A stretch of DNA of 6,061 nucleotides from JAWAAW01 sp038884575 (GCA_038884575.1 JAWABQ010000024.1:1-6061), one strand, 5' to 3'; positions 1-5,486 are shown, counted from the stretch's first letter. Numbers and translations are program-made. The notes: generated by a model not told the origin, from the letters alone.

Positions 1-1
1 C

Positions 2-445
2 GCATATGTCATAAGGACAGAGGATGTTGGAAGGGAGGAATTCTTCAAGGTCCTTGAAAACATCGGGTACGAGGTCAAGGGAAAGGACATACAGGTCTTT
101 GTTGACGGCTCAAAAAAAGGGGACTGGGACATTGGCATTGCAATGGACATGATCGAGCTTGCTCCAAGGCTTGACACCCTTGTGCTGATATCAGGCGACG
201 GGGACTTTATCCCGCTTGTCGAGCACCTGCAGCGCGCGCTCGGGTGCCGCGTTGAGGTCATTGCATTCGGCAAGAGCGCCTCAGGAAAGCTCAAGGAGGC
301 TGCAAACAACTTCATAGACCTTGACGCAAACCCGCGAAAATACCTTATTTCAAGGGCTGCAAGGCCTGTTGCAAGGGCTCCTTCAGGCCCGCTGGAAACG
401 CATCACGAGGGGGTTGGGCAGGGTGCTAGAAGTCAGCGCAGATAA
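2..445 (+). CDS. NYN/LabA-like (DUF88) nuclease-domain protein, 3' part
   Basis: This is the C-terminal 147 residues of a protein whose start lies before the window; the reading frame is open from base 2 to the TAA at 443-445. The visible part carries the signature of the NYN domain (PIN-like fold, LabA/DUF88 group): K-K-G-D-W-D-I-G-I-A-M-D, followed by a hydrophobic strand and S-G-D-G-D-F, then a helix and a final strand ending near F-I-D-L. In this family the acidic residues of these motifs bind metal for presumed RNA cleavage; the first catalytic Asp should lie upstream and cannot be seen. The last roughly 30 residues (R-A-A-R-P-V-A-R-A-P and on) are Arg/Ala/Pro-rich, look disordered, and come from an imperfect DNA repeat. 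The 3' end overlaps the thioredoxin gene by 23 bases, so the two are probably cotranscribed. Family call is firm; substrate unknown. Confidence 0.85.
   Translation, partial: AYVIRTEDVGREEFFKVLENIGYEVKGKDIQVFVDGSKKGDWDIGIAMDMIELAPRLDTLVLISGDGDFIPLVEHLQRALGCRVEVIAFGKSASGKLKEAANNFIDLDANPRKYLISRAARPVARAPSGPLETHHEGVGQGARSQRR
351..390 (+). repeat. Short imperfect direct repeats (CAAGGSCT) in the NYN gene tail
   Basis: CAAGGGCT at 351-358, CAAGGCCT at 360-367 and CAAGGGCT at 372-379, followed by a related TCAGGCCC at 383-390. They encode the Arg/Ala/Pro-rich tail of the NYN protein. The pattern suggests local slippage expansion of a low-complexity tail rather than a functional site; this is inference. 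Confidence 0.4.
407..413 (+). promoter_or_regulatory. Ribosome binding site of the thioredoxin gene
   Basis: GAGGGGG, nine bases before the GTG at 423. It lies inside the NYN coding region and is the reason for choosing GTG 423 as start over upstream in-frame TTG codons (321, 414). It resembles the purine-rich Shine-Dalgarno core complementary to archaeal 16S rRNA. Confidence 0.55.
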
Positions 446-734
446 TTTCAAAAAAGAGGTCCTTGAAAGCAAAACCCCTGTGGCTGTGGACTTCTGGGCA
501 GAATGGTGCGGCCCCTGCAAGGCAATGGCTCCTGTTTTTGAAAAGGTCGCGGGCGAAATGAGGGAACTGAAGTTTGCAAAGTGCAACATTGACAAAAACC
601 AGGATTTGGCTCAGGAAAACGGAATAATGAGCATTCCTTGCATCGTTGTCTTCAAGGATGGCCAGGAGGCAGGAAGGATTGTGGGAAACCAGTCAGAAGA
701 TGCCCTTGTCCAGCAATTGAGGGCTTTTCTTTAG
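423..734 (+). CDS. Thioredoxin
   Basis: A single-domain thioredoxin of 103 residues, the usual family length, acting as a cytoplasmic thiol-disulfide reductant. The active site is W28-C29-G30-P31-C32, preceded by the typical V-D-F-W-A-E strand end. The cis-proline is P72 in S-I-P-C, and the C-terminal part (V-V-F-K-D-G, then a Gly and a final helix) follows the family pattern. Two extra cysteines are odd: C54 in the A-K-C-N-I-D strand, and C73 directly after the cis-proline, where classical thioredoxins have Thr. Start is GTG with GAGGGGG upstream; the gene begins 23 bases inside the NYN gene, so translation may be coupled. The stop TAG (732-734) overlaps the TAA of the convergent ZIP gene. 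No thioredoxin reductase is in the window, so its electron donor is unknown. Confidence 0.93.
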   Translation: MLEVSADNFKKEVLESKTPVAVDFWAEWCGPCKAMAPVFEKVAGEMRELKFAKCNIDKNQDLAQENGIMSIPCIVVFKDGQEAGRIVGNQSEDALVQQLRAFL

Positions 735-1507
735 TGCTCAACGAATTTTGTCAGCGCCCACATTACCGTTATCCCGAGCATGAAGAATAGGAATTGTATT
801 GTTGCCTTTTTGAATTTCTGCTGCTGGTGGAGCTCTGGGAGCAGGTCTACGCTCGCGATGTAGATGAACCCGCCTGCTGCGAACGGCAAAAGCAGGGGTG
901 TGGTGTTTTCAATCATTGTTGAAAAGAAGTATGCGACAACTGCTCCGACAACAGCCACGAGCGCACTTAGGAAGTTGTACGCCAGCGCCTCCATCCTGCT
1001 GAATCCTCCGTAAACCAGTATTCCAAAGTCACCTATTTCCTGCGGGATTTCGTGGAAAATAACAGCAAGCGTTGTGATTATTCCAAGCGGGATGCTTACG
1101 AGGTAGCTTGTTGCAATGATGACGCCGTCAAGGAAGTTGTGCACTCCGTCGCCAATCAGGTTGAGGTATGTGAATGGCATCTTTACGTGGTGGTGGCCTC
1201 CGCGTATGTGGCTGTGCCTTTCACACTGCATGCTGTGGCAGTGATACCAGTAAAGGAATGTTTCTGTCACGAAAAAAAATACGATGCCCGCAAGCACTGT
1301 TCCAAAAATGCCGTCAGGGGCGTGTTCAAGTGCTTCGGGTATCATGTCAAGGAATGCTGCTCCAAGCAGAGCTCCTGCTGCAAAGCTGACAAGCACGAAC
1401 AGTATGCTGTTCATCAGCTTTGGCCTGAATACCAGTGCCACCACCCCGACAAGGGACATAAGGCTCACTATAAACACAGAAAGTATGATGTAAGCAAGCA
1501 ATGCCAT
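731..1507 (-). CDS. ZIP-family metal (Zn/Fe) transporter
   Basis: A 258-residue membrane protein with about eight hydrophobic segments (roughly 6-27, 34-56, 68-88, 115-140, 142-168, 175-196, 203-224, 236-254), the ZIP architecture for moving zinc or other divalent metals into the cytoplasm. Diagnostic motifs are H123-N-F-L-D127-G in segment 4 and H152-E-I-P-Q-E157-I-G-D160 in segment 5, which supply the metal ligands; the HEIPxExGD form resembles the LIV-1/ZupT-like branch. The loop between segments 3 and 4 (about 87-110) is rich in His with two Cys (90, 95), as in the metal-binding variable loop of the family. I chose ATG 1507: it starts just before the first membrane segment and lies about 27 nt from a TATA box. 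In-frame TTG 1525 and GTG 1522 would add six or five residues. The gene is monocistronic by context. Exact metal cannot be read from sequence. Confidence 0.92.
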   Translation of the reverse strand: MALLAYIILSVFIVSLMSLVGVVALVFRPKLMNSILFVLVSFAAGALLGAAFLDMIPEALEHAPDGIFGTVLAGIVFFFVTETFLYWYHCHSMQCERHSHIRGGHHHVKMPFTYLNLIGDGVHNFLDGVIIATSYLVSIPLGIITTLAVIFHEIPQEIGDFGILVYGGFSRMEALAYNFLSALVAVVGAVVAYFFSTMIENTTPLLLPFAAGGFIYIASVDLLPELHQQQKFKKATIQFLFFMLGITVMWALTKFVEH

Positions 1508-1530
1508 GCACCAAGCAGGCACCAAACTAG

Positions 1531-1537
1531 TATAAAA
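1531..1537 (-). promoter_or_regulatory. TATA box of the ZIP gene
   Basis: TTTTATA on the minus strand, preceded by an A-rich BRE-like stretch (GCAAAAGCC). Its centre is about 27 nt from ATG 1507, which places the transcription start at or next to the start codon and predicts a leaderless mRNA. The same bases read TATAAAAG on the plus strand and could instead serve tpiA with a leader of roughly 28 nt. Confidence 0.5.
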
Positions 1538-1557
1538 GGCTTTTGCAGGCAGAAAGG

Positions 1558-1565
1558 ATTAAAAA
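1558..1565 (+). promoter_or_regulatory. Probable TATA box of tpiA
   Basis: ATTAAAAA preceded by the purine-rich BRE-like GCAGAAAGG. The centre is about 27 nt before ATG 1589, again matching leaderless initiation. It is a weaker match to the archaeal box A than the TATAAAAG at 1531-1538, so the choice between them is uncertain. Confidence 0.4.
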
Positions 1566-1588
1566 CAAAATGCCCTCGCCAGCTGTTT

Positions 1589-2251
1589 ATGATTAAGCTT
1601 CCCTTGATAATCGTCAACTGCAAGGCATATGAGAACTGCATTGGCGAGGGCGCTGTCAGGATGGCCCAGATTTGCGAGCGGGTGGCAAGGCTGACCAAAA
1701 CAAATATTGCTGTCGCAGTTGAGACGCCTGACATTTACCACGTGAGGATGGCTGTGCAGATTCCTGTTTTTGCCCAGCACATTGACGCCGAGGAGCCCGG
1801 CGCCCATACGGGCGCAGTCATTCCTGAGTCTGTAAAAGACGCAGGCGCAGCAGGCACTTTGCTCAACCACTCTGAAAAAAAGCTGAATCCTGCCTCAATC
1901 GGGAAATCAATTGAGCGCGCAAAAAAAGCAGGGCTGATAACAATTGTGTGCGCTGCAACACCCTCTGAGGCAAAAAGGATTGCGGCATTAAAGCCAGACA
2001 TCATTGCAATAGAGCCTCCTGAGCTAATAGGGGGAAATATCTCAGTAAGCACTGCAAAGCCAGAACTGGTTACACAAACCACGCGGGCAATAAAAGAAAT
2101 CCCTGTAATTTGCGGCGCAGGGATAAAGACAAAGGACGATGCGGCAAAGGCAGTTAAGCTCGGCGCAAAAGGAATACTTGTAGCCTCAGGAGTGACGCTT
2201 GCAAAAAACCCAGAACAGGTCCTCAAGGACTTTGCGCTTGCAATGCAGTGA
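1589..2251 (+). CDS. tpiA: Triosephosphate isomerase, archaeal type
   Basis: Interconverts dihydroxyacetone phosphate and glyceraldehyde 3-phosphate in glycolysis/gluconeogenesis (EC 5.3.1.1). The protein is 220 residues, the short archaeal form rather than the roughly 250-residue bacterial/eukaryotic form. Catalytic residues are all present: N10 and K12 in V-N-C-K-A-Y-E, the electrophile H94 in L-L-N-H-S-E, and the base E142 in A-I-E-P-P-E-L-I-G; the phosphate-binding ends C-G-A-G-I (175-179) and V-A-S-G-V (198-202) follow. F-A-Q-H-I-D and E-P-G-A-H-T-G-A are typical archaeal TPI segments. The frame is open far upstream (to 1052) only because it runs antisense to the ZIP gene; homology begins at M-I-K-L-P. 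The TGA directly abuts the TAA of the convergent pilin-like B gene with no base between. No other glycolytic gene is in the window. Confidence 0.96.
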   Translation: MIKLPLIIVNCKAYENCIGEGAVRMAQICERVARLTKTNIAVAVETPDIYHVRMAVQIPVFAQHIDAEEPGAHTGAVIPESVKDAGAAGTLLNHSEKKLNPASIGKSIERAKKAGLITIVCAATPSEAKRIAALKPDIIAIEPPELIGGNISVSTAKPELVTQTTRAIKEIPVICGAGIKTKDDAAKAVKLGAKGILVASGVTLAKNPEQVLKDFALAMQ

Positions 2252-2857
2252 TTACTTTGTTTCTATGAATACCTGCTTGATTTTGTCATAAACATCCGGG
2301 TTGCCCGGGCTGCACTCGCCCTGCGGCTCTGTCCTGAAGACGCAGACATTAAACACAACCAATGCCTGCTTGGGCGTCGCGACGCCCTCATCAACAGAAG
2401 TCGCAGCCTTTATGTAAATCGGGACGATCTCGTACTTGTTCCGCCTTATCATCACAGGCTCAAGCTGTTTGAAAGAGCCAAGCCATTTTTCCTCAACATA
2501 TTCCTTGGCACCCATGCCGAGTGCCCTGCCCTCCTTGTCATAAATGCCTGCAAAGCCCAGAACGACATAAAATCCCTGATCCTCGCCAAGGTTCCTGATT
2601 CCAAGCCCGAAAACAGCATCCTTGCCGATGCTTACCTCTTTTGCATTCACAGGCATTGCCACAATGTCAGTGCCCTGCCTGAGCAGGGATTCTATCTGCG
2701 CAACAGTCTGCCTGTCAATCTCACCCTTAATTTCCTCTGCGCCTGCAAAGAATTTCCACATAAGCGCAAGCGCGCCGATGAATATTATTATGCTTAGGAT
2801 TATTGTAACAATCATTGTCAGCGAAAGCTCAAGCCCCTTTTTGTCCATCTTAAACAT
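2252..2857 (-). CDS. Pilin-like protein B with class III signal peptide
   Basis: A 201-residue protein from ATG 2857. The N-terminus M-F-K-M-D-K-K-G8 followed by L-E-L-S and a hydrophobic helix (about 9-36) fits an archaeal class III signal peptide, which a PibD-type prepilin peptidase would cut after G8. After a charged linker (38-60) comes an apparently beta-rich exported domain, including G-I-R-N-L-G (86-91), E-K-W (123-125) and C172/C182 near the end. These landmarks recur in pilin-like protein A, so the two are probably paralogues. The gene overlaps the lipoprotein gene by eight bases and is its last operon member. Alternative starts are ATG 2848 (M-D-K-K-G), which misses the overlap by one base, and TTG 2869, which has an SD-like AAGG/GGTAGTGA upstream; all keep the KKG site. 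I recognise no named family; an appendage or surface-complex subunit is inference. Confidence 0.75.
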   Translation of the reverse strand: MFKMDKKGLELSLTMIVTIILSIIIFIGALALMWKFFAGAEEIKGEIDRQTVAQIESLLRQGTDIVAMPVNAKEVSIGKDAVFGLGIRNLGEDQGFYVVLGFAGIYDKEGRALGMGAKEYVEEKWLGSFKQLEPVMIRRNKYEIVPIYIKAATSVDEGVATPKQALVVFNVCVFRTEPQGECSPGNPDVYDKIKQVFIETK

Positions 2858-4220
2858 CCGGGCTGACAATCACTACCTTGCCCAAAGGCTTTGTGAAATC
2901 ACCCTGCTTTGTCTCGCCATTCTGCACGTATTCGTACCACACGCGGAGCGTAAGCGCGCGCTCCTGCTCTGCAGGACCTGGCAAAATACGCATTTCAAAC
3001 GCCTGCGCCTCTGTCGTCAATTCTTTGTTCAGGACCGCGAAGGAAATCTCCTCGCTGCCATCAAGCAGGCGGGCATCTGTCACCTTAACAGAACTGATGC
3101 TTTCATCCTTCTGCTTCAGCCTGAGCTCAAGCACAAACTTGTCCTGCTTTGTGTTGAAAGGGCTGTTGAACCTGTACGTGTTCTGCATTTCGAATGGCCC
3201 CATATCCCTTTCATCAAGCAATGACTGGGGCTTTGCAGCAATTCCCTGCCTTAATTGTGACACGCAATTGCTTGCAACGCAGCTTCTTGACGTATAAGCT
3301 CCGCCGCCTGCGCACGGCCCGCAATCAGCAGGGCAAATGCATTCATTCTCTGATGCATCACAGATTCCATTGCCGCATGCGCCTGCTATCGGCACGTATT
3401 CGCAGAAGAAATTTGTAGCCTCACTGCACGACTCCTTCATCCCAGGGATTTTTTCGCACACAGGGCATCCGGGGGAGACCTCTGGCGTCGCCCACAGGAA
3501 TTTCAAAGCCTGGTAATTGTTCTGCAAAGTTGCGCTCTTTGGAGTTGACACCGTGCCTGAGACAAGCACGTAGTCAATGTAAATTTTCAGGATAAGGTTT
3601 GTCAGCTCGCCGTCAATGTCAGCTGTCGGAAAGCTGATTATCAGCTTTTCCTTGAGCTTTGAACCCTCAAAAAGGTTCCTTCCCACTGCCTTGTCTGCAA
3701 GCAAGATTGTGCGCTTGTCCGGCGTCATCCCTGTCAGCTCAAGCCGGCTTATCTTCAAATCAGTCATTGCCGGAGAAAGCACATTTATGCCAAACTCAAG
3801 CTCAAACTGGTCCCTTTTTGTGTTGAACGGCTGGCTGAACAATGTTGTCACGCTGATTTTTGTCCCGCCTGTCGCGAGCTCCTTTGTCAGCGTTATCGGC
3901 TTCTGGCTTGTTGCAGGAACCAGCTGGATGCAGGCATCCTTTTTCTCATTGCAGACCTTCTCAAGATACTTTCCGACTTTTCCAGAGCACTTCCCGCAGT
4001 CAGGCTCGCACGTGCACTCATTCTCTCCTGCATCCCTCTCGCACTTCAGGTTGCCGCACTCATTCGGTATTGGCGTAAAAGAGCACTTCTTGTCAACGCA
4101 CTTGCCTATGAAATGCGGCCTTGCGCAGTCAGCGTCTTTTTTGCACTCTGCCTTTGCGCAGCCTGCAAGGGCAAGAACCAGCACGATTACAGCTATGAAA
4201 GCAAGATTTCTGCACCTCAT
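2850..4220 (-). CDS. Cys-rich surface lipoprotein with internal duplication
   Basis: A 456-residue predicted lipoprotein: a positively charged start (M-R-C-R-N), a hydrophobic stretch 7-20, and lipobox L18-A19-G20-C21. The mature part has a small Cys cluster (C26, C32, C41, C46), then two copies of the same module order. Copy 1 is a six-Cys motif at 55-78 (C-G-N-x-x-C, G-E-N-E-C-x-C, D-C-G-x-C) and a beta-rich domain containing P-F-N-T-K (131-135). Copy 2 is the Cys motif at 282-303 and P-F-N-T-K (354-358). Extra cysteines (90, 97, 252, 255, 265, 273, 314, 319) suggest a disulfide-rich extracellular protein. The Cys motif resembles the C-G-N-G-x-C-x-x-x-E-N-C type found in secreted proteins. 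It begins under its own TATA box and overlaps pilin-like B downstream, so the two products probably act together at the cell surface. Function is not known. Confidence 0.85.
   Translation of the reverse strand: MRCRNLAFIAVIVLVLALAGCAKAECKKDADCARPHFIGKCVDKKCSFTPIPNECGNLKCERDAGENECTCEPDCGKCSGKVGKYLEKVCNEKKDACIQLVPATSQKPITLTKELATGGTKISVTTLFSQPFNTKRDQFELEFGINVLSPAMTDLKISRLELTGMTPDKRTILLADKAVGRNLFEGSKLKEKLIISFPTADIDGELTNLILKIYIDYVLVSGTVSTPKSATLQNNYQALKFLWATPEVSPGCPVCEKIPGMKESCSEATNFFCEYVPIAGACGNGICDASENECICPADCGPCAGGGAYTSRSCVASNCVSQLRQGIAAKPQSLLDERDMGPFEMQNTYRFNSPFNTKQDKFVLELRLKQKDESISSVKVTDARLLDGSEEISFAVLNKELTTEAQAFEMRILPGPAEQERALTLRVWYEYVQNGETKQGDFTKPLGKVVIVSPDV
3117..4058 (-). repeat. Two-copy Cys-module/beta-domain duplication in the lipoprotein
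   Basis: Encoded repeat. The Cys motifs lie at 3987-4058 (copy 1) and 3312-3377 (copy 2); the F-N-T-K segments lie at 3786-3830 and 3117-3161. Cys spacing is identical (C-x4-C, then C-x-C-x3-C-x2-C) except for a two-residue difference in the second gap (x8 versus x6). The distance from the last Cys to P-F-N-T-K is 53 and 51 residues. Similarity is still visible in DNA (a shared TTTGTGTTGAA on the plus strand in the F-N-T-K segment). Confidence 0.75.
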
Positions 4221-4238
4221 TTTACCACTTATTTTGGG

Positions 4239-4268
4239 CAGTTCCTATATAAATATTACTCAGAACTG
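4239..4268. repeat. Inverted repeat flanking the lipoprotein TATA box
   Basis: CAGTTC at 4239-4244 and GAACTG at 4263-4268 are perfect six-base inverted arms, with centres 24 bp apart, bracketing the TATA box at 4246-4253. The placement would suit a dimeric transcription regulator that blocks or aids TBP. Six-base arms can also occur by chance. Confidence 0.3.
4246..4253 (-). promoter_or_regulatory. TATA box of the lipoprotein-pilin B unit
   Basis: A full archaeal box A, TTTATATA, on the minus strand in the 52-bp gap after the DUF2892 gene. Its centre is about 29-30 nt before ATG 4220, so the mRNA should have no leader or one of only a few bases. It is the best promoter in the window and separates the five-gene cluster into two transcription units, although read-through from upstream is possible. 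Confidence 0.7.
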
Positions 4269-4272
4269 TTTT

Positions 4273-4476
4273 TTAGTCCTTCTTTTCAGCGCCTATCCAG
4301 TTCATCAACGGGCAATAGCCGACAAAGCTCTCAATAAGCGCTATCAGGCCGAGAATAATTATCAGCACATTTACCCATTTGCAGTGCCAGAATCTTGGGC
4401 CAAGCGGTCCAAGGAGCCAGAATGCAAGCATGAACCTCAATACGCGGTCCAGTTTTCCAATGTTTTGCTTTATCAT
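4273..4476 (-). CDS. DUF2892 (YgaP-like transmembrane domain) protein
   Basis: A 67-residue membrane protein matching the DUF2892 pattern: N-terminal N-I-G-K-L-D-R-V-L-R, two hydrophobic helices (about 13-29 and 35-52), and the end motif G-Y-C-P-L-M-N-W-I-G, corresponding to the family's F-C-P-L-Y-x-L-x-G. The domain is known alone or fused to rhodanese in bacterial YgaP; the biochemical role of stand-alone copies is not established. The ATG overlaps the TGA of the preceding 73-residue protein as ATGA, so translation is probably coupled. It is the last gene of the upstream unit, 52 bp before the lipoprotein. A third Cys-adjacent region is W-H-C-K at 30-33. Confidence 0.88.
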   Translation of the reverse strand: MIKQNIGKLDRVLRFMLAFWLLGPLGPRFWHCKWVNVLIIILGLIALIESFVGYCPLMNWIGAEKKD

Positions 4477-4694
4477 CTTATCTGCTCAAACTCCCTTATT
4501 ATAATCCATGCGAACACAAGCATTATTATTGCACCTGCTGCAATGTACCAAGCGCCTTCCCTGAAAGTATCAGCAATGCTCTTGTACAAGCCCCAGCCAA
4601 CAAATGCAGTGCCAAGCCACAAAAACTTGTCAAGCACAAGCTTCATTATGTCAAATTCCTCTGAATGCGTAAGCCTTCGTTTTATTTTTGCCAT
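4473..4694 (-). CDS. Small two-helix membrane protein, unknown function
   Basis: 73 residues: a charged, probably cytoplasmic N-terminus (M-A-K-I-K-R-R, then H-S-E-E-F), an amphipathic or membrane helix around 17-42 (L-D-K-F-L-W-L-G, G-W-G-L-Y), and a clear membrane helix at about 48-66 ending in I-R-E-F-E. I do not recognise a named family. It sits between pilin-like A (5-base gap) and the DUF2892 gene (4-base ATGA overlap), so it belongs to the same transcript. Upstream of ATG 4694, GAGCTGAT (4706-4699) is one mismatch from the GAGGTGAT Shine-Dalgarno core and overlaps the stop of pilin-like A. A role in assembling or anchoring the neighbouring exported proteins is possible but unsupported by motifs. 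Confidence 0.8.
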   Translation of the reverse strand: MAKIKRRLTHSEEFDIMKLVLDKFLWLGTAFVGWGLYKSIADTFREGAWYIAAGAIIMLVFAWIIIREFEQIR

Positions 4695-4699
4695 TTTAA

Positions 4700-5326
4700 T
4701 CAGCTCAGTATTATGTGGAAGCGCTTTGTCTGGGTGTTCCAGCTGTCTGTAGCGCTGCAGCAGTCAATGCCTGGCTCGCAGTCAACAAGCCCCTGGTAAA
4801 CATTCAGGTACATCAGGTAAGTGTCAGGGTCTGCGCTTGCAATCTGCAGGGTGGCAGGGAAAACACCAATATCATTGCCAGGCACCTCAAACTCGCCAAG
4901 CAGCCTCGGGAACCATTTTTCGTCAGGCGCAGGAGGAGAGCCTGCCTCATCCAAGCCGCCCACAAGCCTGTCATTGCCATAGGGAGTGCAGTCATGGTCG
5001 CCAAAAGGCTTATTGCACACAATGCCTATGCGGAAGCACCGGGTCTTTGAGGCAGTATTCCTTGTGCCTATGTGGAACTCAAACTTTTCCCCGCGCTTGA
5101 CCTCAAGCTCTGCGCCCTTGCTCATCACAACAAGCTCGCCAGACTCCTCAATATTCTTCCTCAGGGTGTCCTTTATCTTTGCCAGCTCGCTTGTAAAAAT
5201 CTCTGTACCGCCCTTGAAAAGGTTCTTGATGAAAAAAATGGCAAGCCCAAGAACAGTAATCGCAATGATGAGAACAACGATTGCAGTGATTGATAATTCC
5301 AGTGCACCTTTCTTGTTCCAGCGCAT
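4700..5326 (-). CDS. Pilin-like protein A with class III signal peptide
   Basis: 208 residues. M-R-W-N-K-K-G7 followed by A-L-E-L-S and a long hydrophobic helix (about 8-34) is an archaeal class III signal peptide; cleavage is expected after G7. A charged linker (41-62) leads into an exported domain with six cysteines (97, 104, 113, 183, 189, 190), possibly disulfide-bonded. Landmarks shared with pilin-like B are the start motif, a strand ending in T-R-N (88-90; R-N-L in B), E-K-W (136-138), L-N-V near the end and a C-x-P-G (183-186). It is the first gene of the cluster, with a TATA box and a Shine-Dalgarno sequence. ATG 5326 is fixed by that RBS. No match to a named pilin; it could instead be a membrane-anchored monomeric exported protein. 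Confidence 0.82.
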   Translation of the reverse strand: MRWNKKGALELSITAIVVLIIAITVLGLAIFFIKNLFKGGTEIFTSELAKIKDTLRKNIEESGELVVMSKGAELEVKRGEKFEFHIGTRNTASKTRCFRIGIVCNKPFGDHDCTPYGNDRLVGGLDEAGSPPAPDEKWFPRLLGEFEVPGNDIGVFPATLQIASADPDTYLMYLNVYQGLVDCEPGIDCCSATDSWNTQTKRFHIILS

Positions 5327-5330
5327 AACG

Positions 5331-5336
5331 CACCTC
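5331..5336 (-). promoter_or_regulatory. Shine-Dalgarno sequence of pilin-like A
   Basis: GAGGTG on the minus strand, four bases before ATG 5326. It is the clearest ribosome binding site of any promoter-proximal gene here, and matches the leader of about 19 nt predicted from the TATA box. Confidence 0.75.
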
Positions 5337-5366
5337 TTTTGTATGGGTGCGGTGATAACTTAATGC

Positions 5367-5376
5367 GTTTATAAAC
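5367..5376 (-). promoter_or_regulatory. TATA box of the pilin-like A operon (palindromic)
   Basis: GTTTATAAAC, a perfect ten-base palindrome. On the minus strand it is preceded by GGGAAAA, a good BRE, which sets the direction. The centre is about 45 nt before ATG 5326, giving a leader near 19 nt that includes GAGGTG. On the plus strand a start from it would lie near 5398, almost 90 nt before the HPr-like gene, so plus-strand use looks less likely. Confidence 0.65.
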
Positions 5377-5456
5377 TTTTCCCTGGGATTGTTTCGTGTT
5401 AGCGCCTTTTAAGCAATCAAAGTGTTGTTATCGTGTCTTTTCTGCCACTACAAAAG

Positions 5457-5464
5457 ATTATAAT
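5457..5464 (+). promoter_or_regulatory. TATA box of the HPr-like gene
   Basis: ATTATAAT preceded by the A-rich CAAAAG. Its centre is about 27 nt before ATG 5487, so transcription should start on that codon; this argues for 5487 over the upstream in-frame ATG 5469. The rest of the 5327-5486 divergent region shows no other feature. Confidence 0.55.
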
Positions 5465-5486
5465 GTGAATGCACTTTTTTAATGCC

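Noticed and set aside
321..422. N-terminal extension of the thioredoxin from TTG 321.
   Set aside because: It overlaps the NYN gene, its residues come from the repeat tract, and 103 residues from GTG 423 is the normal thioredoxin length with an RBS in place.
1052..1588. Open frame upstream of and continuous with tpiA, which would add 179 residues to the enzyme.
   Set aside because: It runs antisense to the ZIP gene, its translation is Cys/His-rich without homology, and archaeal TPI begins at the ATG at 1589.
1570..1596. Eight-codon upstream ORF (M-P-S-P-A-V-Y-D) overlapping the tpiA start.
   Set aside because: It would be transcribed only if the TATAAAAG at 1531 served tpiA; the box at 1558 predicts a leaderless mRNA that excludes it, and there is no RBS.
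1735..2226. 163-codon minus-strand frame opposite tpiA.
   Set aside because: Shadow of a highly conserved enzyme gene; its translation has no recognisable family features.
3616..4752. 378-codon plus-strand frame opposite the lipoprotein, DUF2892 and two-helix genes.
   Set aside because: It crosses three well-supported minus-strand genes and their promoter, and shows no domain pattern; a shadow frame.
5367..5376. Palindromic TATA box as a bidirectional promoter for the HPr-like gene.
   Set aside because: The BRE-like A-rich flank is on the minus-strand side, and the HPr-like gene has its own box at the expected distance.
5469..5486. Upstream ATG of the HPr-like gene, adding M-H-F-F-N-A.
   Set aside because: It lies between the TATA box and its predicted transcription start near 5487, so it would not be in the mRNA if that box is used.
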